DNA from: Micropterix aruncella
Taxonomy: Eukaryota > Arthropoda > Insecta > Lepidoptera > Micropterigidae
NCBI GenBank assembly: GCA_944548615.1
Contig: OX155950.1
Span: forward strand, 38,079,859 to 38,143,858
Direction of reading: 5' to 3'
DNA length: 64,000 nt
The notes below the pieces were generated by a model. The model did not search any database. It was not told the DNA's origin and was given only the letters and a program-made list of their open reading frames with translations. A program made the translations under genes and the position numbers. How positions within the stretch are numbered: position 1 is the stretch's first letter; every line of letters starts with the position of its first letter. Of the stretch, positions 11,040 to 22,600 are shown piece by piece.

Positions 11040-11745
11040 GGCTTAACTAACGATTCAGCTTATATTTAGAAGCCTCCTCGTGTGGAAGGCTACCCCGGGT
11101 AAAACTCTCGCATCTCAGGCCTCAAAGCTGGTGGACCGGTTTCTCCCGGCGGGATTGCATCCCGGTGCCACTGGACGGTTTGCGCACCGCTCGGCGAATG
11201 CCAATCGGTTGTGTATTTTGACTAATTGCTGAAGGAGACTATGGAAATACACTGCTCCTAAGCAAAGGCTTCTGTCCAAAGTCTTCTACGTTCACTGCAG
11301 GGCGATAGAACGAGAACATCGTTAAAACGTCCTGTGGTGACGGGCTCGCCCGTTGTAGTTGACACCGCAAGTTGTCTCCTAAGCAGCGGGGGTGGATATT
11401 GACCTGTTGTCATGCCACTCTTGAAATGAGCTTGGGACACTCGATCCCATGTGGCACTACGGGCAAAGAACGGCCAGGTCCGCGATAAATTCTATTTGAA
11501 TCACCGTTGTAATACAACATGTAGAGGTTGCGTAAGCGATCTCTGACCCGTAACCAGTCGAGAAGACTGATGTATCATGAAGGTTAATTCCAGACGGAGA
11601 TCTCCTACCAAAACTGGTAGTTAGGGGGCAAGGCTGCCCGCTGGTTAGCTTTCCCGGTGCCTCGCCGTAAGGCGTCGGTCTCTACGCTCATCCCACGGCT
11701 AAAAGAATTATTACATATCGTAATACCAGTCGACACCGCCCTACT
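11040..11745 (+). repeat. Family A repeat, copy 4 (rearranged)
   Basis: Contains the GGACGGTTTGCGCACCG segment, GTGACGGGCTCGCCCGTTG, then a second partial start (GTAGAGGTTGCGTAAGCGAT) leading to GCCTCGCCGTAAGGCGTCGG. The order suggests two family members joined or one inserted in the other. No clean target duplication seen. Confidence 0.6.
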
Positions 11746-11749
11746 ATCC

Positions 11750-11900
11750 TTCTGTGTGTATTCCTCTACGATAGCGCCCAAACACTTAACCCGATTGAGC
11801 TGAAATTTGGCATGCAAGCAACATTGAGTTATGGCAAGAGTTTAATAGGTTGTAGTTGAAACCGGTCCACCATGGAGGGGCACCGGGTTCTTCCGCCGGT
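11750..11900 (+). repeat. Family F repeat (GATAGCGCC... GGCATGCA), copy 1
   Basis: TTCCTCTACGATAGCGCCCA, then AAATTTGGCATGCAAGCA and TTATGGCAAGAGTT, match plus-strand sequence at 44.2 kb and minus-strand sequence at 12.1, 47.8 and 56.0 kb. A piece of foldback family G (TTATAAATAAGATA, GTTGCAACCGCCGTTGTC) follows directly at 11907-11965. Confidence 0.65.
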
Positions 11901-12064
11901 TGTTTAATATTATAAATAAGATAAACACGAATTTGCCACGTAAATATGTTGCAACCGCCGTTGTCCATTTCAAACAAAATATCACAACGTGTTTTTATTC
12001 CAACAAGGCCTCTGTGTACCGAATTTCAAGACTCTAACTGTAATAATTCAAGATTGAAGTATAA

Positions 12065-12300
12065 TTAGCGCGCTCCTGGTGGATCGATTTCAACCATAAT
12101 CTTTCCAATTCTTGCCATGACCAAATGATACCTGGTTGCTAAATTTCAACTCAATGGGTTGAAGTGCTTGGGCAGTATCATGGAGGAATATATACACACA
12201 CATACACACATACAGGCACACACATACAGACTCACATACAAAATTCAGTCGGAAATGGTCTTAGTCGAGGGGGAGCGAATGATTGTCAAAATGTATATAT
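12065..12300 (-). repeat. Family F repeat, copy 2
   Basis: On the minus strand this holds the GGCATGC-type core with CA-rich sequence (ACACACATACAC on the plus strand, 12190-12240) where the plus copies have GTCTGTCT. It abuts the tail of the next LINE. Confidence 0.6.
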
Positions 12301-12304
12301 GAAA

Positions 12305-13388
12305 AAAAAATGAAATGAAAAATACTTTTATTGTACTAACAAAAATAATTACATTGGTAAAGAAAACTTAAATTTTATTTTAACTTATTACAAACGGCGG
12401 GCTTATCGTTTCGCGATTTCTTACAGCCAACCGTGTAATTTTAAAATAAAAATAACAATACAGCTCACATACATAAACATATACAGATAAATATGCATAT
12501 ACATACATCCAAACATACATACATATACATACATACATAAACAATATAATTTATATTATAATATATGTATATTATAATAATAAATACATAGAAACTACAG
12601 ATAAATAATAATAAAAATACCTGCTTATATAAAATGATAGATATTACAAAGTTCTTATGCTTCTGTTGGGGACTTCGCCCAACATATTAGAGTCAACGAA
12701 AGAAGTAAATTCTCTAGAATCGAAACTGCAAACACACTTAATATAACATGCGTCAACTAGCATTGAATTCTATATAATTTCGATCACACGCAGCCGATGA
12801 CTAATGTCATTTCTTCTGATCGATCCAATTTGACTTTCCCCCACGCATTGAACATTGCATCATACACACGATATATAAAGCCATACATTCGATCGATCAT
12901 TTATCATCCTCTACACGGCAGTCATCGCGTTTATACCTCGCTCTTCGATCATCCTCAAGTGAACACACCCCGCGACCACACCTCGTCATCATCATCATCA
13001 ATCAGAACAATCCAGTCAACAACCCAACGAAAGGGGGAAGGGGGGAGGGTTGGTTCTTAGTTGATATTTTGAGGGAGAAAATGTTTTTTCAGTAACGCCT
13101 TGAAACAGGGCAACGATGTTGCATGACGAATAGCATGCGGAAGCTGGTTCCAAAGTCGAGCAGAATGGTCGCTAAATGAGTTAGTGACGAAAGAATACTG
13201 ATGTAGTGGAATTGCTATGGTGCTGTCCTGACTTGACCTGAGTGGAACACCATGACTTCCTAACGGGAGAAAGAGGTCTTTAATGTAAGGAGGTGCTATG
13301 GGACTATTTAAGACTGATTTTATAAAGGATTGAGAGGGCATGCAGATTTCAGATATATCCTTCTTTATCTCGACAAAATATTCCAGCT
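12305..13388 (-). mobile_element. 5'-truncated Jockey-superfamily LINE, 3' end
   Basis: A C-terminal ORF2 fragment (13057-13388) is followed by about 750 bp of 3' UTR. The UTR ends in CAATAAAAGTATTTTTCATTTC (minus strand), the same type of tail as on the plus strand at 19.3 kb. The UTR carries TACA-type microsatellite sequence (12489-12545) and the hairpin ATCG/CGAT at 12405-12417 shared with other LINE tails in the window. The 5' limit lies next to the ACTTTCCC hairpin at 13398. Confidence 0.7.
13057..13388 (-). pseudogene. C-terminal fragment of LINE ORF2
   Basis: The frame reads EYFVEIKKDISEICMPSQS, then PLRSSQDSTIAIPLH, SFSDHSARLWNQLPHAIR and LPCFKALLKKHFL before a stop. The LWNQLP and FK-LLKKHFL blocks are the usual end of Jockey/CR1-type ORF2 proteins. 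The frame is open for about 110 codons with no shift, but all RT motifs are missing because of 5' truncation. Confidence 0.75.
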
Positions 13389-13394
13389 AGTTTA

Positions 13395-13420
13395 TAATAC
13401 TTTCCCTCTGCCGGGAAAGT
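13395..13420. repeat. Short hairpin end of family F
   Basis: ACTTTCCC TCTGC CGGGAAAGT can fold. The same terminal motif occurs at 44.15, 45.35 and 56.11 kb next to family F sequence. The following 450 bases show no feature I can name. Confidence 0.45.
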
Positions 13421-13879
13421 ATGAGGGCGTCGTCGTTGATTTGACATTTATAATAAATCACACAGATACAATCTGAAAATACTCAGAATATTCAGCGATA
13501 CATCACAATTAAACATCTGAATTTCTCGGATCAATATTCCCATGTCGAGAAGCCTATTTATTTATATACGAAAAACCATCCAATCTCTGGTATGATTAAT
13601 TGGCCGTTTCACCGTCAAAACTTTTCTGATTGATCCAAACAACGGGGTAAACGTGAGAGAAGCGAACAGTGGGCGTGGATCACACGAACGCGCCACCAGC
13701 AGGATTTATAGAGGATTCGTTGAAATTTAGGCACAGAAAATTGTAAAGCCAAGCCGCCATTGTTTGACAAACCATTTTGAATAAATGATCATTTTTGTAT
13801 GAAGGATTTTGATGAACGCTTGAAAGGTCACAACTTGAAAGGGACAACAAATTTAAATTTCTGAATAGCGATGAGCCGC

Positions 13880-14640
13880 AGTGAGAAATATGGGGATATA
13901 TTTATTAATAAATCTTTAAATGATAATAATATCTTATCTTTGATTATAATGCATATTCGATTGCTCAACGACGTTGCCCGGCGGCCTCCACGCACGAGGT
14001 GCGAACCTGGGTAGTACTCTGGCCTTGGTCAGTTTCCCCTGGGAATTAAACCTCTGGCGCTCCTGGACGGTCTGCGCACCGTGCGGCGTGAGCCAATCGA
14101 TTGTGCACTCGAGCCGGGCAAAGGACGCCGTGGTCCGCGATAGATTCGGTATACACCGTTTCACCGCTTCGTAAGGGAGAGGACCGCGCAAGCGACCTCG
14201 AACTTGGAACCAATCGAGAGACCGGGTAAATCTGGTCACAATTGGAAGTAAGGGTGCGAGTGTCGGCCCGCCGGGTAACATTACTGGCTATCTCGCGGTT
14301 AAGGCGTTGGTCTCTTACGGGTTGAGGCGTAGCTAGATGGTGGACTGTTATGTCCCAAGTCTTCTACGCTCACTGCAGGGAGATAGAACGACTAATCGTT
14401 GAAACTTCCTGTGGTGACGGGCTCGCCCGTTGTAGTCGATAACCCAAGTTGCTCAACGACGTTCTACTATTTGGAAACCAGTATTTTATTACGAAACGCA
14501 ACGTTTAGCTGGCACACATAGTTCCTAAAATTGATTATTGTTTCCAATATGGCGACTGTCGTCGTAAAACAGTAAGGTGTTGCACTGTAGATGGCGCTCA
14601 TATCATACCAAAAACGAATTTTTAAATCATTTGTTATAAC
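13880..14640 (+). repeat. Family E repeat, copy 1, interrupted by family A
   Basis: TTTGATTATAATGCATATTCGATTGC (left of the insertion) and CTACTATTTGGAAACCAG with TTACGAAACGCAACGTTTA (right of it) match, in the same order and without interruption, 56430-56520. CCAATATGGCGACT also recurs. No coding sequence recognised. Confidence 0.65.
13976..14448 (+). repeat. Family A repeat, copy 5 (473 bp) with 15-bp target duplication
   Basis: TTGCTCAACGACGTT occurs at 13961-13975 and 14449-14463, exactly flanking the element. Inside are GGACGGTCTGCGCACCG, GCTATCTCGCGGTTAAGGCG and GTGACGGGCTCGCCCG. The stretch around TGGCTATCTCGCGGTTAAGG resembles a tRNA A box of the class-II type, and the GGGCTCGCCC stretch is a weak B-box match about 130 bp downstream. 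This is suggestive of a tRNA-related SINE but not proof, since much of the element precedes the A-box-like part. Confidence 0.8.
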
Positions 14641-14764
14641 TAATCTTTTAGTATTATTTACATTTATATGTATATATTTTTTGGTATACAGGTTTTAATA
14701 GGTACGTAATCATTAGGTAATTTAGTGTTTTGATATACTAATAGATGGCATTCTGTCATGGGCT

Positions 14765-15310
14765 GTTGGATCAGTTCCTCCGGGGGATGGCCATCGAGCA
14801 CTCAAGGGAATTTTGCGCATTGTGCGGTTTAGGCAGATCGTCTCTGCACTACGGCGAATAACTAGCGGGGATCTGGAAACGATCTTATACTTTTTATAAG
14901 CCGCAGGGTGGACGTGGACCTGATGTCAGCCGCTCTTGAGGCGACCCGTTAGCAACCCGATCCAGCGTGAAAGACAGGCAAAGGACACCACGGTTCGCGA
15001 TTAATTCCAACTGAATTGCCGCTAATATTAGGTAGAGGCAGCGCAAGCGACTTCGGAACTGTGACCTGACGGGTGGACGGAGAAATCCGACCAAATCGGA
15101 AAGTAAGAGCGCGAGATCGGCGTGTGCCTCCCAGAGCTTTATTTCCCAGAGCCTCGCGGTAGGGCGTTGGTTTCTTATGGGCACATGGGCATTGCTGGAC
15201 TGTGTCATCCTCAAGTCTCTGCGCTCACCCCATGGTTGAAAGAACGATCTATAACGTTATACTTCCCTGAGGTGGCAGGTTCGCCCGTTTTAGGTGACAA
15301 CTCCAGAGTT
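14765..15310 (+). repeat. Family A repeat, copy 6 (diverged)
   Basis: Has GCGCAAGCGACTTCGG, then GAGCCTCGCGGTAGGGCGTTGG and GGTGGCAGGTTCGCCCGTT in the family order. It is more diverged than copies 5 and 7. The B-box-like segment here, GGTTCGCCCG, is a closer match to a tRNA B box. Confidence 0.65.
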
Positions 15311-16379
15311 ACTTCTTATTATATTTATTAATTTTACTATTCAATGCTTTGGATTTTCTGTAATTTTAATTAGTATTAACTAAATAATCAAATGCATACT
15401 TTAAATAATTAAATAATTATGTATATATATACGAAAATATTTTCTAAATTTATGTCTTATTATATATTCTGAATTATCTATATATTTCTACATCTATCAT
15501 TCTAATTCTAACCGCCCCACTTCTAACTACGCTTACGCCGGTGCCTAGATGTGTGATTAAAGACTTTTTAATATTTAAGATTGCGAGCTGACTTTAAAAG
15601 GTTCTTACTAGAGATTAGAGATTAGATTTAAAGTAGTTTATTATATATGTATATACACAATATATTTACAACCACATATTTTTTTGCTGATAATAATCAC
15701 AACAAAAGAATAATAATAATAGCAATAGATAAATCATTTGTACTTAAAATATTTTAAACAAATTAAACCCTAATTGACAGTTCCCTCTCCGTTACAGAGC
15801 GCCCCAACTCCAATAGCCATTTATTAATTGCATTTGTAAAACTTGGAATATTATCTAATAATTTTATGTGTTCATCTAATTTCTTGTACACTCGGGCCTA
15901 ATCTCTCGGGCACTCGGCCTATAATATGTTGTACCAAGCCTGCCGTTGTGCGAACGTCGTTTTGACCCGAAGAATCTCAAAATTTAAACCTTCCCCTGCC
16001 CTGGTATTTTTTATTTGCTGGGTGCGTACTTGTTTCTTCTAAATTTATGAAAATGAACGAGCAGCTATTTAATGAATATTTGCCTTATATCAAGCACATG
16101 CAATTTGTTAAACAGCTGCTCTGAACTACATCAGGAAGATTTTTTATTACTTACTCTCAGTATAAGCTTCTGAGACTTAAAAAGAGTATCAAGAGCCGAC
16201 TTAGTACACCCCAACCAATTAACATATTGCAAGTGAATCTAAAAATTTAAATTCATAAATCAAAAAATTCCAAATTTAAATTCATAGTGACTACATTTTA
16301 AAAATTTCTCATTAATATGTAAATATTAAATATAATTATTAAACATAGTGAATAAAGTGCAATTATGCAGTCTAGATTA
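15311..16379. other. AT-rich, no recognisable feature
   Basis: Low-complexity A/T sequence with no shared repeat or coding motif that I can see. Confidence 0.4.
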
Positions 16380-16830
16380 ACCTGCGGTTGACAAAGGACG
16401 CGTCCCGAATGTACTCGATCGCCGTTTGAATATCGGTCTAATTATCATGGGAAGCAAAAGTATATAGCAAAAGACCGAGTCAGTGGCGGTATAACCATTC
16501 TCAACTGGGCAACCGGTTGAAGAGGTCTCAGCGGCCTAAGATCCTAAATAGACCTAAAATGTCTGGTGCATAAGGCAACGGGAGACCACTGCACTATATA
16601 TCCCTAGTAGTTAGCAATGGAAAAGTAAAAATAGCTATGGCCCCGAGTGCCCGGCGGCCCTTTAATGGGTTAGGTTTAATGCTAAGAACCCCCGGGTGGA
16701 AAACTGGACCGGGATCACCAGTACGGAACAGCTTTTCCGGATGGCGCAAGACCGACAAAAGTATTCAGAGCTAACGGCCAACCTCCAGTAATGGAGAGGC
16801 ACTTCGAGAAGAAGAAAAAGTGAATCTGCG
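16380..16830 (+). repeat. Probable LINE 3' UTR with GAAGAAGAA-type tail
   Basis: AACGGGAGACCACTGCACTA, GGAGAGGCACTTCGAG and the tail AAGAAGAAAAAG look like the 3' end of I/R1-group LINEs, some of which end in short A/G tails. No ORF is left. Assignment rests on resemblance only. Confidence 0.4.
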
Positions 16831-17400
16831 TCAGTGAATCTGCCTATTGTACAAAATATTTATTTATATGAAATAAAGAATCGTTCTTATTAATTCATAC
16901 CATAAATGACACTTTAATAATTCAGACTAAATCGGTAAATATGGAGGTTGCTTCATTTGCTGTCCGAGTAGATTTTAACGTATATTTAGTACGCCCGCTT
17001 ACTATTTGACTTTGATCACGACGAAAACCACAAACGAAGCATTAAATTTTGATAAAGCAAAATGAGCCGGGCAATGCGTATTAAACGGCAATACGGCCGA
17101 GTAGTATTGAAATGTTTGTGAATATTAATTTATCGTAATGGAAATGCAAATGGCAGCTGTCGCTATGTAAACTGAGGCAAATTGGTTTAGCCACACCATA
17201 GACGTCCCAATATTGTGATTTCTGCTGAGCACGCTAGCGGTATTCCTGTTTGCTTGTGCGCGAGTGTAGATGTGACAACATTGTTTTAGTATTAGGTGGT
17301 GGGTTGTTGGTTGCGATTGGACCTTGTGCATGTTGTATCAAATCATTCAGATTGGGCAGTTTAATATGCGAGTCGCAAATAATCATATCAACTTGTTTGT
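16831..17400. other. No recognisable feature
   Basis: Unassigned sequence of mixed composition. It carries short frames without motifs. Confidence 0.4.
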
Positions 17401-17680
17401 TTGTTTATACTCTTTATTGTGAAATGTCACAATGGACGGGTTTATTGTCATATGACAATCTCTTACAACCAACCTTACTATCACGTGTTATATGTATGTG
17501 TGCGTGTAAGATGTAAGATGTGTAAGATGTTTTCTTCTTGATTCCTTTGAGTGTCGCTCTGCGCTGTCCTCGATCGAATAAAACGAAGGCTTGGTGAAGT
17601 GTCCTTTAATCTCCCCTTGACCCACGCAATTTGGTCAACGCGCACACCGAGCCGCTCTTCGTTAAACACTAAATTAAAAA
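17401..17680 (-). repeat. LINE 3' end with conserved hairpin, and an adjacent unassigned frame
   Basis: On the plus strand TCTTTATTGTGAAATGTCAC precedes ATTGTCATATGACAAT (17444-17459, a perfect palindrome) and CTCTTACAACCAACC. The same order occurs at 56.7 kb beside clear ORF2 coding sequence. A 62-codon minus frame (17481-17669) lies where an ORF2 tail would be, but I do not recognise it. Confidence 0.5.
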
Positions 17681-17959
17681 ATATACTCTAGCTGCCCGTT
17701 GACCTAATTAGGGATAACGCCTTCACAATCTTCTTATATCGTACGTTAAACTTATATACTTAAGTTATTATTTTGTTGCTGAGGGCATATCTTAAATATA
17801 TATACAATACACTCTTTGCTAAATGTACATAAGGTATCTTCCTAATTATTATTATCATTACACTATGATTAATTAATCTAACAAGTTGTTACATACTAGG
17901 CACGTTGTTTATTGTCTAAAACACGTACGGTGAGTCGACCTTAGCCTATATTCGCTCTC

Positions 17960-18345
17960 CCGTCGTCATTTCGACCGTTCATATAATTCGACACTCCCTC
18001 GCTTGCCAGAGATGACCTTTCTTCTACGAAGTGAGATAATTTGCATCCCGAGCCCCCTGTATGTGACGATATTTTGCGGTACAATTCCGTTAATTTGATC
18101 CCAAAGGAAAATGGTGAACCAGACGGCTATCGAATCATGGAAAAAGTGATCAAAATAAAAGAAAATTACGAGAATGTAGAGAAATAAATGACGAAAAACG
18201 CCGATGGTAGACCGAAAGGCAGGTACGTCGGCGCTAGGAGGCCGGAGGGGTTTTAGTCGGTAAGAGTCCGACACTACCCAGTCACAGGGTGCCCATGAGG
18301 GTTTCCCCTCCTGCAACAATAAAAATAAAAAGAGTTAAGTTCGAA
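17960..18345 (+). repeat. Probable LINE/SINE 3' end with GTCGG/CCGAC hairpin
   Basis: GTTTTAGTCGGTAAGAGTCC can fold (GTCGG with CCGAC) and is followed by CACTACCCAGTCACAGGGTG, GTTTCCCCTCC and an AATAAAAATAAAAAG tail at 18318-18342. This arrangement is common at insect LINE 3' ends. A 117-codon minus frame across it shows no recognisable domain and I treat it as chance. Confidence 0.45.
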
Positions 18346-19079
<734 letters not shown>

Positions 19080-19119
19080 ATACGAATTTATGTTTTATCG
19101 AATATTTATTTAATTATTT

Positions 19120-19350
19120 ACTCTTGGTTTTAGATACGCATAAAATGCACAACTTTCCCTATAATTGAAAATTTAGTTTCATATTTTATCGTATCTTACA
19201 GTAGTCAAGTTTTCCCACTCTACTTTTTATCACATTAACATGTTTGTTGACTGAAGATATTGTTTATGTAGCAATTAATCCGCCATTTTACCTTTAAGGT
19301 TTTATTGTGCAATAAAAAGATTTTTCATTTCATTTCATTTCACTATTCCT
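19120..19350 (+). repeat. LINE 3' end with (TTCAT)n tail
   Basis: GTGCAATAAAAAGATTTTTC is followed by repeated CATTT at 19320-19345. The same tail occurs, inverted, at 12305-12345 after a LINE ORF2 fragment. Confidence 0.5.
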
Positions 19351-19403
19351 AAGACTTTTTCTTTGTTGTAATATTTAATTTTGGTTACTGTTATTTAATG
19401 TTA

Positions 19404-20010
19404 TTAAGCTGTTGCATAGCTTTTATCGCGGGCCTAGGCCAGCGCGGCGACCGAATGAAGAAATTTATTAACGAAAATTAATGATTTTAAACTGATAATT
19501 ACGTCTAAACGAGTACTGCTAACGATTCGAAAAAAATATATTTAAACAAAAACATTTTCCTAATATTCTTAGCTTTGAATATTTTAGATTTTGTTTATAT
19601 TACATAGTGTAATTAATTTGTGAAATTAGGTCTAACCGAACACAAAAACGACTACTACGCAAATACTATCTGGCGTATTATTATGATACCTGCACCATTT
19701 TAAAAGATAATTTAATTATCTATCTTTTTATTTACGATTTTTTTCGAATAATCCGGTTTTTTGCTTTATCGAATAAAAAATTCGTGCGCGGCGCTCTATC
19801 GGAAGACGTTTAAATTATTCCGAATCATTTGCTTCCGCAGCCGCAAATGATTCGGAATAATTTCAACGTTTTCCGATAGTGCGCAGTTATCTGATATCAG
19901 AAAAAATAAAATAAATAAAATAAATAAATAATTATAATTGCATAAGTTGTTAAAAATGCTATGCAATAGCTTTACTGCGGCAGTCCCCGAGTGCCACACG
20001 TATTTTTTTT
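19404..20010 (+). repeat. Family B repeat, copy 2 (607 bp, with internal inverted repeat)
   Basis: Same ends as copy 1 at 10.35 kb. It keeps an internal perfect inverted repeat: AAATTATTCCGAATCATTTGC at 19812-19832 against its reverse complement at 19843-19863, 10 nt apart, with weaker pairing (ATCGGAAGACGTT / AACGTTTTCCGAT) outside. No protein-coding content; the 67-codon minus frame here lacks motifs. Confidence 0.8.
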
Positions 20011-20508
20011 TATTTTAATTCATTTAACACAATTATCTATACTTCGTATTCTATTTTAATTTATCTACTTTCCGTATTCCATTTTAATTATATCCTATTT
20101 TAGTTATTAGTCATTTATTATTAGTTATAACTCATTTGTAATGGTTATGTTATTATAAATATTTTTTACACGACTGTCCAACAAAAAAGGAGTGTAATAT
20201 GGTCAGGTCGATCTCTGCATGTTCTCCGTTTCTTTATCCCACTATAACCTAAACGCTTTAACTGATTTAGAAGTGTGTGGTATTGTTAAATAGTTATGCC
20301 ATCCCGAGTGTCATATGGTATAAGGAGAAAGCAGCGTCTTCGATATAAATCCGTGTTGGCTGTGTTGTGATGGTCAACATTTGACAGCCTATTTTTTTTC
20401 GTTCTTTTTCACGGCCGCCAGGAATAAAATCTGTAGGGACAGTAAGGAATAGAAGTTTTTGGAATATTAATTAGCAACATAAAGTACACAAAATGTAACT
20501 TAACTGTC
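20011..20508. other. No recognisable feature
   Basis: AT-rich, no shared repeat seen. Confidence 0.4.
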
Positions 20509-20517
20509 AAAATATCA

Positions 20518-20907
20518 GGGAGTTAATTGGCCCTTGCTGAGTTGGCCACGAAGACCTATTCTGTTCAGGGTTGGTCACAGTCGCGGGTCAACACCTATCC
20601 GACGGCCTCCACGCATGAAGTGCGAGCCTGGGTAGGACTCTGGCCTTGGTTAGTTTCCCCTGGGAATCAGCCTTCTGGTGTTCCTGGACGGTCTGCGCAC
20701 CGTGCGGCGTAAGCCAATCGTCTGTGCACTCTGACTAACAGTCGGGGGAGTTGTAAGGCGTTGGCCTCTTACGGGCTTGTGGCGGAACTAGATGGTGGAC
20801 TGTTTTGTCCAAGTCTTCTGCGCTCACTCCAGGGATATAGAACGACTAATCGTTAAAACTTTCTGAGGTGACGGGCTCGCCTGCTGTAGTCGACAACCCT
20901 AGTTGTA
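20518..20907 (+). repeat. Family A repeat, copy 7
   Basis: Starts with GAGTTGGCCACGAAGACC, continues through GACGGCCTCCACGCATGAAG, GGACGGTCTGCGCACCGTG and AAGGCGTTGGCCTCTTACGG, and ends GTAGTCGACAACCCTAG. AAAATATCA flanks it on both sides (about 20509 and 20907), a possible short target duplication. Internally deleted relative to copy 3. Confidence 0.75.
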
Positions 20908-20919
20908 AAAATATCAAGT

Positions 20920-21249
20920 AAGTAGTTGTCTAAATGTCCAAATGTCAATAAATTAACATAAACATATCGTATTTAGTGTCAAATGTAACGTCTGATAAAG
21001 TACTGAAATCCGAAAGTACTGAGTCCGAAAATATACATCTATATATATGGATGAATCCATAAACCACAAATATTTCATGAAAAACCGTAATAAATATAAT
21101 TATAAATACAACAGTTCACTTTCTGTAACGGTAGCCATGTTTTTTTTTCAATGTATTTATTTGTTTAATTTACCGAGTCCATACAAAAATAAAGGCACGT
21201 AGTTGGAAGGCAGCAGTACAAACATGATTATGCTCATATTGGTCGTGTT
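20920..21249. other. No recognisable feature
   Basis: AT-rich sequence, nothing assigned. Confidence 0.4.
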
Positions 21250-21890
21250 CACTTTTACAAGCTTTTATTTAACTTGCAATGTTTGTCAGTATGTTTGTTT
21301 AGGTCAAATCTTGAAGCTGAATTAAAATCACTTTCTCTTATCCTATGAATTTGAAATTTTACATGTTGGTTCAGTTCCGATGACAATGTTTTTTTGTGGT
21401 AAACATGACCTGATTGTACAAACCAGGATCGGCTGCCGACGACACTACTCTTCCACGGTTAATAGGACAGGCACAACATTTTGTATACGCATTCAATTAC
21501 AATAGCTCGTTCTAAATTTCACGATGACATGGCTGCTGCAGCCAGGGTTGGCTCCTGACGAGGGAACTCCTCAACGGTCAACAGCAGAGAAACGAAATTT
21601 TGTATACGCATTCAATTATTATAGTCCATTCTAAGTTTTACCGCGATAGGGCTACTGAACCCAGGGTTGGCTCCCGACACCTCAATGGTCGACAGCACAG
21701 AAACGATTTATTGTATACGCCCCCAATTACGATAGCCCGTACTAAGTTTCGCCGTGACACCCAGGTTTGGTTTCGAAAGAGGGGACTCCTAAACGGACAA
21801 CAGCACAGAAAGAAATTTAGTGTACGCATTCAATTATGATTAATTTGTGGCTGCTGTGCCCAAGGTTGGCTCGGGCCAGAGCATTTGAAA
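21250..21890 (+). repeat. Family D repeat with four minisatellite units, copy 1
   Basis: A leader (ACAAGCTTTTATTTAACTTG ... GAAATTTTACATGTTGG) is followed by four to five degenerate units of about 100-120 bp. Each unit reads roughly AGGGTTGGCTCCCGACGA, CTCCTCAACGGTCAACAGCA, TTTTGTATACGCATTCAATT and GTTTCACCGTGACA. The same leader and units occur at 36.5 and 38.1 kb. Leader-plus-minisatellite structure is known in some non-autonomous Helitron-like elements, but the ends are not clear here. Confidence 0.75.
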
Positions 21891-22600
21891 AAAAGAGCTC
21901 GTTTTTAAAAATGTGTTTTTACTATTAACTTATTTCAATATCAATATTTTAATTATATATTTATTTTATTTAAAACGTACAAAATAATACAAGGACATGC
22001 ATACTGTTGTACATGAAGAATCATTAAAAACAATCATTAATAAAGCGAAAAATATAGCTCTCTGCATATAAATATGCTAGCATATCCAAAATGAGGCGAA
22101 ATCGAACAAACCAACTAGATCTAGAAGGTCTGTCTCTGGATGTACTGTATTATACCAACTGTGTGGATGTTGACGCGCAAATTGGCGCATTTGGTCCCTT
22201 TAAATTTTCATTTTTTTTTAATCTAAAAATGTGTTTTTTCACACAAATTAAAAGTAAAACTAAAATTTGAAAAAAAAATATGTATGCAATCAAAGACTAA
22301 TATATTTTTTAAATTAAATTCAATAAATTTAAGTGGAAAAATAAGTAATAATATATACAATTATATGAATATAAACACTACATTGTAATACTATAAAACA
22401 CTAATATGTATGGGAAAATAATATGTAGTATTGCATTTTTTTTTCATATTTTTTAATATTCACCTGTAGTAGTAATTAAACGTTCGGTTTTTGAACGCCC
22501 AATATCTAGGAGCCAGTTTTTTACTTTAGAGTTGAAAGTTACATTATTTTAAACGTTTCTTTGTGGTTTGAATGGCTTTATTCGATTTCAAATGGTTTAC
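21891..22600. other. AT-rich, no recognisable feature
   Basis: Strongly AT-rich with A and T runs. Nothing assigned. Confidence 0.4.

Noticed and set aside
13934..14281. 115-codon minus frame
   Set aside because: It falls inside a family A copy whose limits are set by target duplications, and related copies do not keep the frame.
14284..14320. A functional tRNA gene suggested by the A-box-like sequence
   Set aside because: No acceptor stem, anticodon arm or properly spaced B box can be drawn; only repeat-family resemblance remains.
17966..18319. 117-codon minus frame with a hydrophobic stretch
   Set aside because: It overlaps a plus-strand repeat 3' end, has no recognisable domain, and its hydrophobic part comes from A/T-rich DNA.
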